NCBI GenBank assembly: GCA_028683635.1
Contig: JAQUHL010000078.1
Location: 1-7,914 of the forward strand
DNA from: Candidatus Cloacimonadota bacterium
GTDB lineage: Bacteria > Cloacimonadota > Cloacimonadia > Cloacimonadales > Cloacimonadaceae
DNA: 7,914 nucleotides
Direction of reading: 5' to 3'
Numbering within the stretch: position 1 is the stretch's first letter; every line of letters begins with the position of its first letter. The translations under genes and the position numbers were made by a program. Below the pieces are notes generated by a model. That model was not told where the DNA came from. It searched no databases and worked only from the letters and a program-made list of their open reading frames with translations. This document shows positions 7,301 to 7,914 of this stretch, in pieces.

Positions 7301-7914
7301 ATAGTTATCAGTTACCGAGATCAAATCGTTTAAAGTATATAAACGAGCTTGAAGCGCTGATGCTCCCATCGTTCCCTGATTGGTGCTTGTAACGAAATAA
7401 TCTATCGTTTCTCCAGGATCGAGAGCTTGGTTATCCGTATCGACAATTGTGGCGGTGGTAAACACCAGTTCAGGGCTTTCCACATAGATAAATTCTGATA
7501 CATGATAGGTAGCACTCGCACCATCCGTAAGATACAAATGCAATCTAAGGGTTGTGCCATTTGGAGTATCGGGTGAGACTTGCATAACTGCCGGAGAAAC
7601 GTTGTAACCAACCTCACCTGCACTGATATCAGGATAAGTGACCAGCGAATCCAAGAAAGTTACATAAGGCGAAAGGGTGGTTACATAACCTGTTACCCCG
7701 TTGATGGAGGTTGAAGCAGTATTGCGAAGGCCAAAGAGTAATTCTATTGTTTCACCGTTATTGATGGTTCCGTTTGTATTACCGCTGGAGGAACCGCCAT
7801 TATCATCGTCGATAACGATTGCGCCAGGAACGAGGGTTCCGACATTTTCCACCACGATTGATTGCTGCAGGGGTTTGAAATCGTGTTTTGATACTGTGAT
7901 CACAGCATCTCCTG
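4367..7914 (-). CDS. Large secreted multidomain protein with C-terminal sorting domain, C-terminal part (possible C25/gingipain-like peptidase)
   Basis: The frame is open to the window edge. The GTG at 7903 is internal, because GGA GAT GCT precede it in frame, so the true start lies to the right. Numbering from that GTG gives 1178 residues: tail of an Ig-like domain (1-20), beta-sandwich repeats 1 and 2 (24-258), a nidogen-like (NIDO) domain (270-505), repeats 3 and 4 (507-735), a MAM/jelly-roll domain ending GWFIDDFDVTG (740-900), a carboxypeptidase-regulatory-like Ig domain (902-984), an Fn3-like domain (986-1075), and a FlgD Ig-like / type A sorting domain beginning NNYPNPFNPTTNIAFDL (from 1093). 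The opening GDAVITVSKHDFKPLQQ resembles the end of Ig domains that follow C25 peptidase modules in this group. The peptidase assignment is therefore an inference. No catalytic residues are visible here. The protein is expected to be exported and held at, or released from, the cell surface. Confidence 0.87.
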   Translation of the reverse strand, partial: GDAVITVSKHDFKPLQQSIVVENVGTLVPGAIVIDDDNGGSSSGNTNGTINNGETIELLFGLRNTASTSINGVTGYVTTLSPYVTFLDSLVTYPDISAGEVGYNVSPAVMQVSPDTPNGTTLRLHLYLTDGASATYHVSEFIYVESPELVFTTATIVDTDNQALDPGETIDYFVTSTNQGTMGASALQARLYTLNDLISVTDNYGLFGDITPGGQATSAADNFVLYAREQVLPGMVIPLQLKIFNNEGFEQYVDFSITIGVVTSTDPLGPCAYGYVIYDDTDTSYPLAPVYDWVEIAPSLGGQGTAITISDVYNSSNEGDQVGATSIATVNLPFPFQFYGRIYEQVSVCSNGFLALGVSENGEFRNYRIPGAMGPSPMIAAFWDDMATHTASGIYYWFDRNNHAFVVQWQNMKNGYNGSSEETFQIILYDQSVYSTSLGDGPIKIQYKVFNNVNAQSGNRHGNYCTIGIEDHTGTRGLEYSYNNHYPTAAAQLGNQRAIYITNIPVYYEAAQLIIGDTYVNDDNGNGVVEPGEEINLGIQLSNIGNVVADQINTTLSTDSEYVNITVSESAYFPVEAETSGVNRIPFTFVVSPNCPNGTLINFSLNITAGEYEWTRTFAIRVDASVLSYHSFLVNDYDSNFNGIIDPNETVKLVINISNNSDVEAREVVGTLLTENPFIIVAEPVKTIPIIPSNTTTQLVYGVTFDAGLTAGTLVNFSFSASCINGLPFSKDIFVPFNQADIQNDFELDNGNLMSETGWAWGTPNQVTPPSGNKLWATGLSGQYPHFVLYQLYTPVYSIVGPSQLTFQHRYGTEQSYDGGNVSISTDGGENFTILNPVGGYPNTSISGLFGEPGYSGNSSNFVTATFDLSAYQGQDVIIRFRFGSNDDIGNIGWFIDDFDVTGVSKKVGFVHGTVLPTSGMDPSLAMVKSSIGLATSPASDGLYRLYLPNGHYTATASLKHHTSSTNNQVNITQDNPLRVADFTLIDLPKPLSVGYTVNNDTGVLNIMWTEPYEPVLPVLGYKVYRKFNAGNFVMVQETTSTTYSEVLELEGRYIFYVVAKYINTDGMPSDIMSFPFPYVPGEDDVVPGLVTRLGNNYPNPFNPTTNIAFDLAQSGDVHIRIYNLKGQLVKDLVKGHQKAGRHNIIWNGKDNSNRNVSSGVYFYRMETNSYTKTMKMLLMK
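4370..4633 (-). other. FlgD Ig-like / type A C-terminal sorting domain
   Basis: The last 88 residues contain NNYPNPFNPTT, then VHIRIYNLKGQLVKDL, AGRHNIIWNGKD, SSGVYFYRM and a basic end KTMKMLLMK. This matches the PNPFNP-type C-terminal domains found at the ends of secreted proteins across FCB-group bacteria. In Bacteroidetes such domains direct type IX secretion. Use of that system here is an inference, since no T9SS component is in the window. Confidence 0.85.
5699..6385 (-). repeat. Beta-sandwich repeats 3 and 4 of the large secreted protein
   Basis: Repeat 3 opens with VNDDNGNGVVEPGEEINLGI and repeat 4 with VNDYDSNFNGIIDPNETVKL. Both continue as N-rich beta strands with SN-x-G or SNNSD turns, matching repeats 1 and 2 at about 115-residue spacing. 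The DxDxNGxxDPxE loops resemble calcium-binding loops of secreted adhesins. Confidence 0.68.
6389..7096 (-). other. Nidogen-like (NIDO) domain within the large secreted protein
   Basis: Residues 270-505 show the pattern LPFPFQFYGRIYEQVSVCSN followed by GFLALG, then PSPMIAAFWDDM, IYYWFDRNNHAFVVQWQNM and FQIILYD. These are the core motifs of NIDO-type extracellular domains (PFPF-x-FYG, SNG-x-L, APFWDD, veW). Two Cys occur at 346 and 462, and a third lies just before the domain at 268. The domain sits between repeat pairs 1-2 and 3-4. Its likely role is adhesion or matrix binding; no ligand can be inferred. Confidence 0.6.
7130..7834 (-). repeat. Beta-sandwich repeats 1 and 2 of the large secreted protein
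   Basis: These are two diverged modules of about 115-120 residues. Each opens with an acidic, glycine-rich loop followed by GET and a beta strand: DDDNGG ... INNGETIELLFGLRN in repeat 1 and DTDNQALDPGETIDYFVTS in repeat 2. The loop looks like a calcium-binding D-x-D-N-G-type element. The same pattern recurs as repeats 3 and 4 after the nidogen-like domain. Confidence 0.65.

Noticed and set aside
7901..7914. GTG at 7903 as the true start of the large protein
   Set aside because: The frame continues open to the window edge, no ribosome-binding site or signal peptide is present, and the sequence reads as the middle of an Ig-like domain.

Overview
The window looks like part of a chromosome from an anaerobic, Gram-negative member of the FCB group, most likely a Cloacimonadota-type bacterium. 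This rests on three things: an outer-membrane FadL-type porin with a signal peptide and C-terminal Phe, a lipoprotein with a lipobox, and a very large secreted protein ending in the NNYPNPFNP-type (FlgD Ig-like / type A sorting) C-terminal domain common in that superphylum. The taxon is an inference from protein style, not from a marker gene.

Layout, left to right. Bases 1-186 carry no gene but hold five perfect copies of the DnaA box TTATCCACA, all in one orientation, two of them as tight tandem pairs. A 13-bp perfect inverted repeat and an AT-rich palindrome lie among them. This is a strong candidate replication origin, or at least a DnaA-binding locus, cut by the left window edge. Next is a minus-strand butyrate kinase (187-1266). 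A 335-bp divergent spacer follows, then a plus-strand OmpP1/FadL-family outer-membrane protein (1602-2924) closed by a clear intrinsic terminator. A minus-strand two-gene unit comes next: a small DUF4878-type lipoprotein (3599-3937) followed, with a 1-nt stop/start overlap, by a secreted YiiX/YaeF-type permuted papain-fold protein (2973-3599). Divergent from the lipoprotein is ppnP, a pyrimidine/purine nucleoside phosphorylase (4087-4365). Its stop lies one base from the stop of the last gene, a 3.5-kb minus-strand ORF (4367 to beyond 7914) that encodes the C-terminal part of a multidomain secreted protein. That protein is perhaps a C25 (gingipain-like) peptidase whose catalytic part would lie to the right of the window.

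The genes do not form one pathway. The most interesting element is the DnaA-box cluster at the left edge. The next most interesting are the mosaic architecture of the large surface protein and the coupled lipoprotein / papain-fold pair. I found no mobile element, CRISPR array, tRNA or rRNA.
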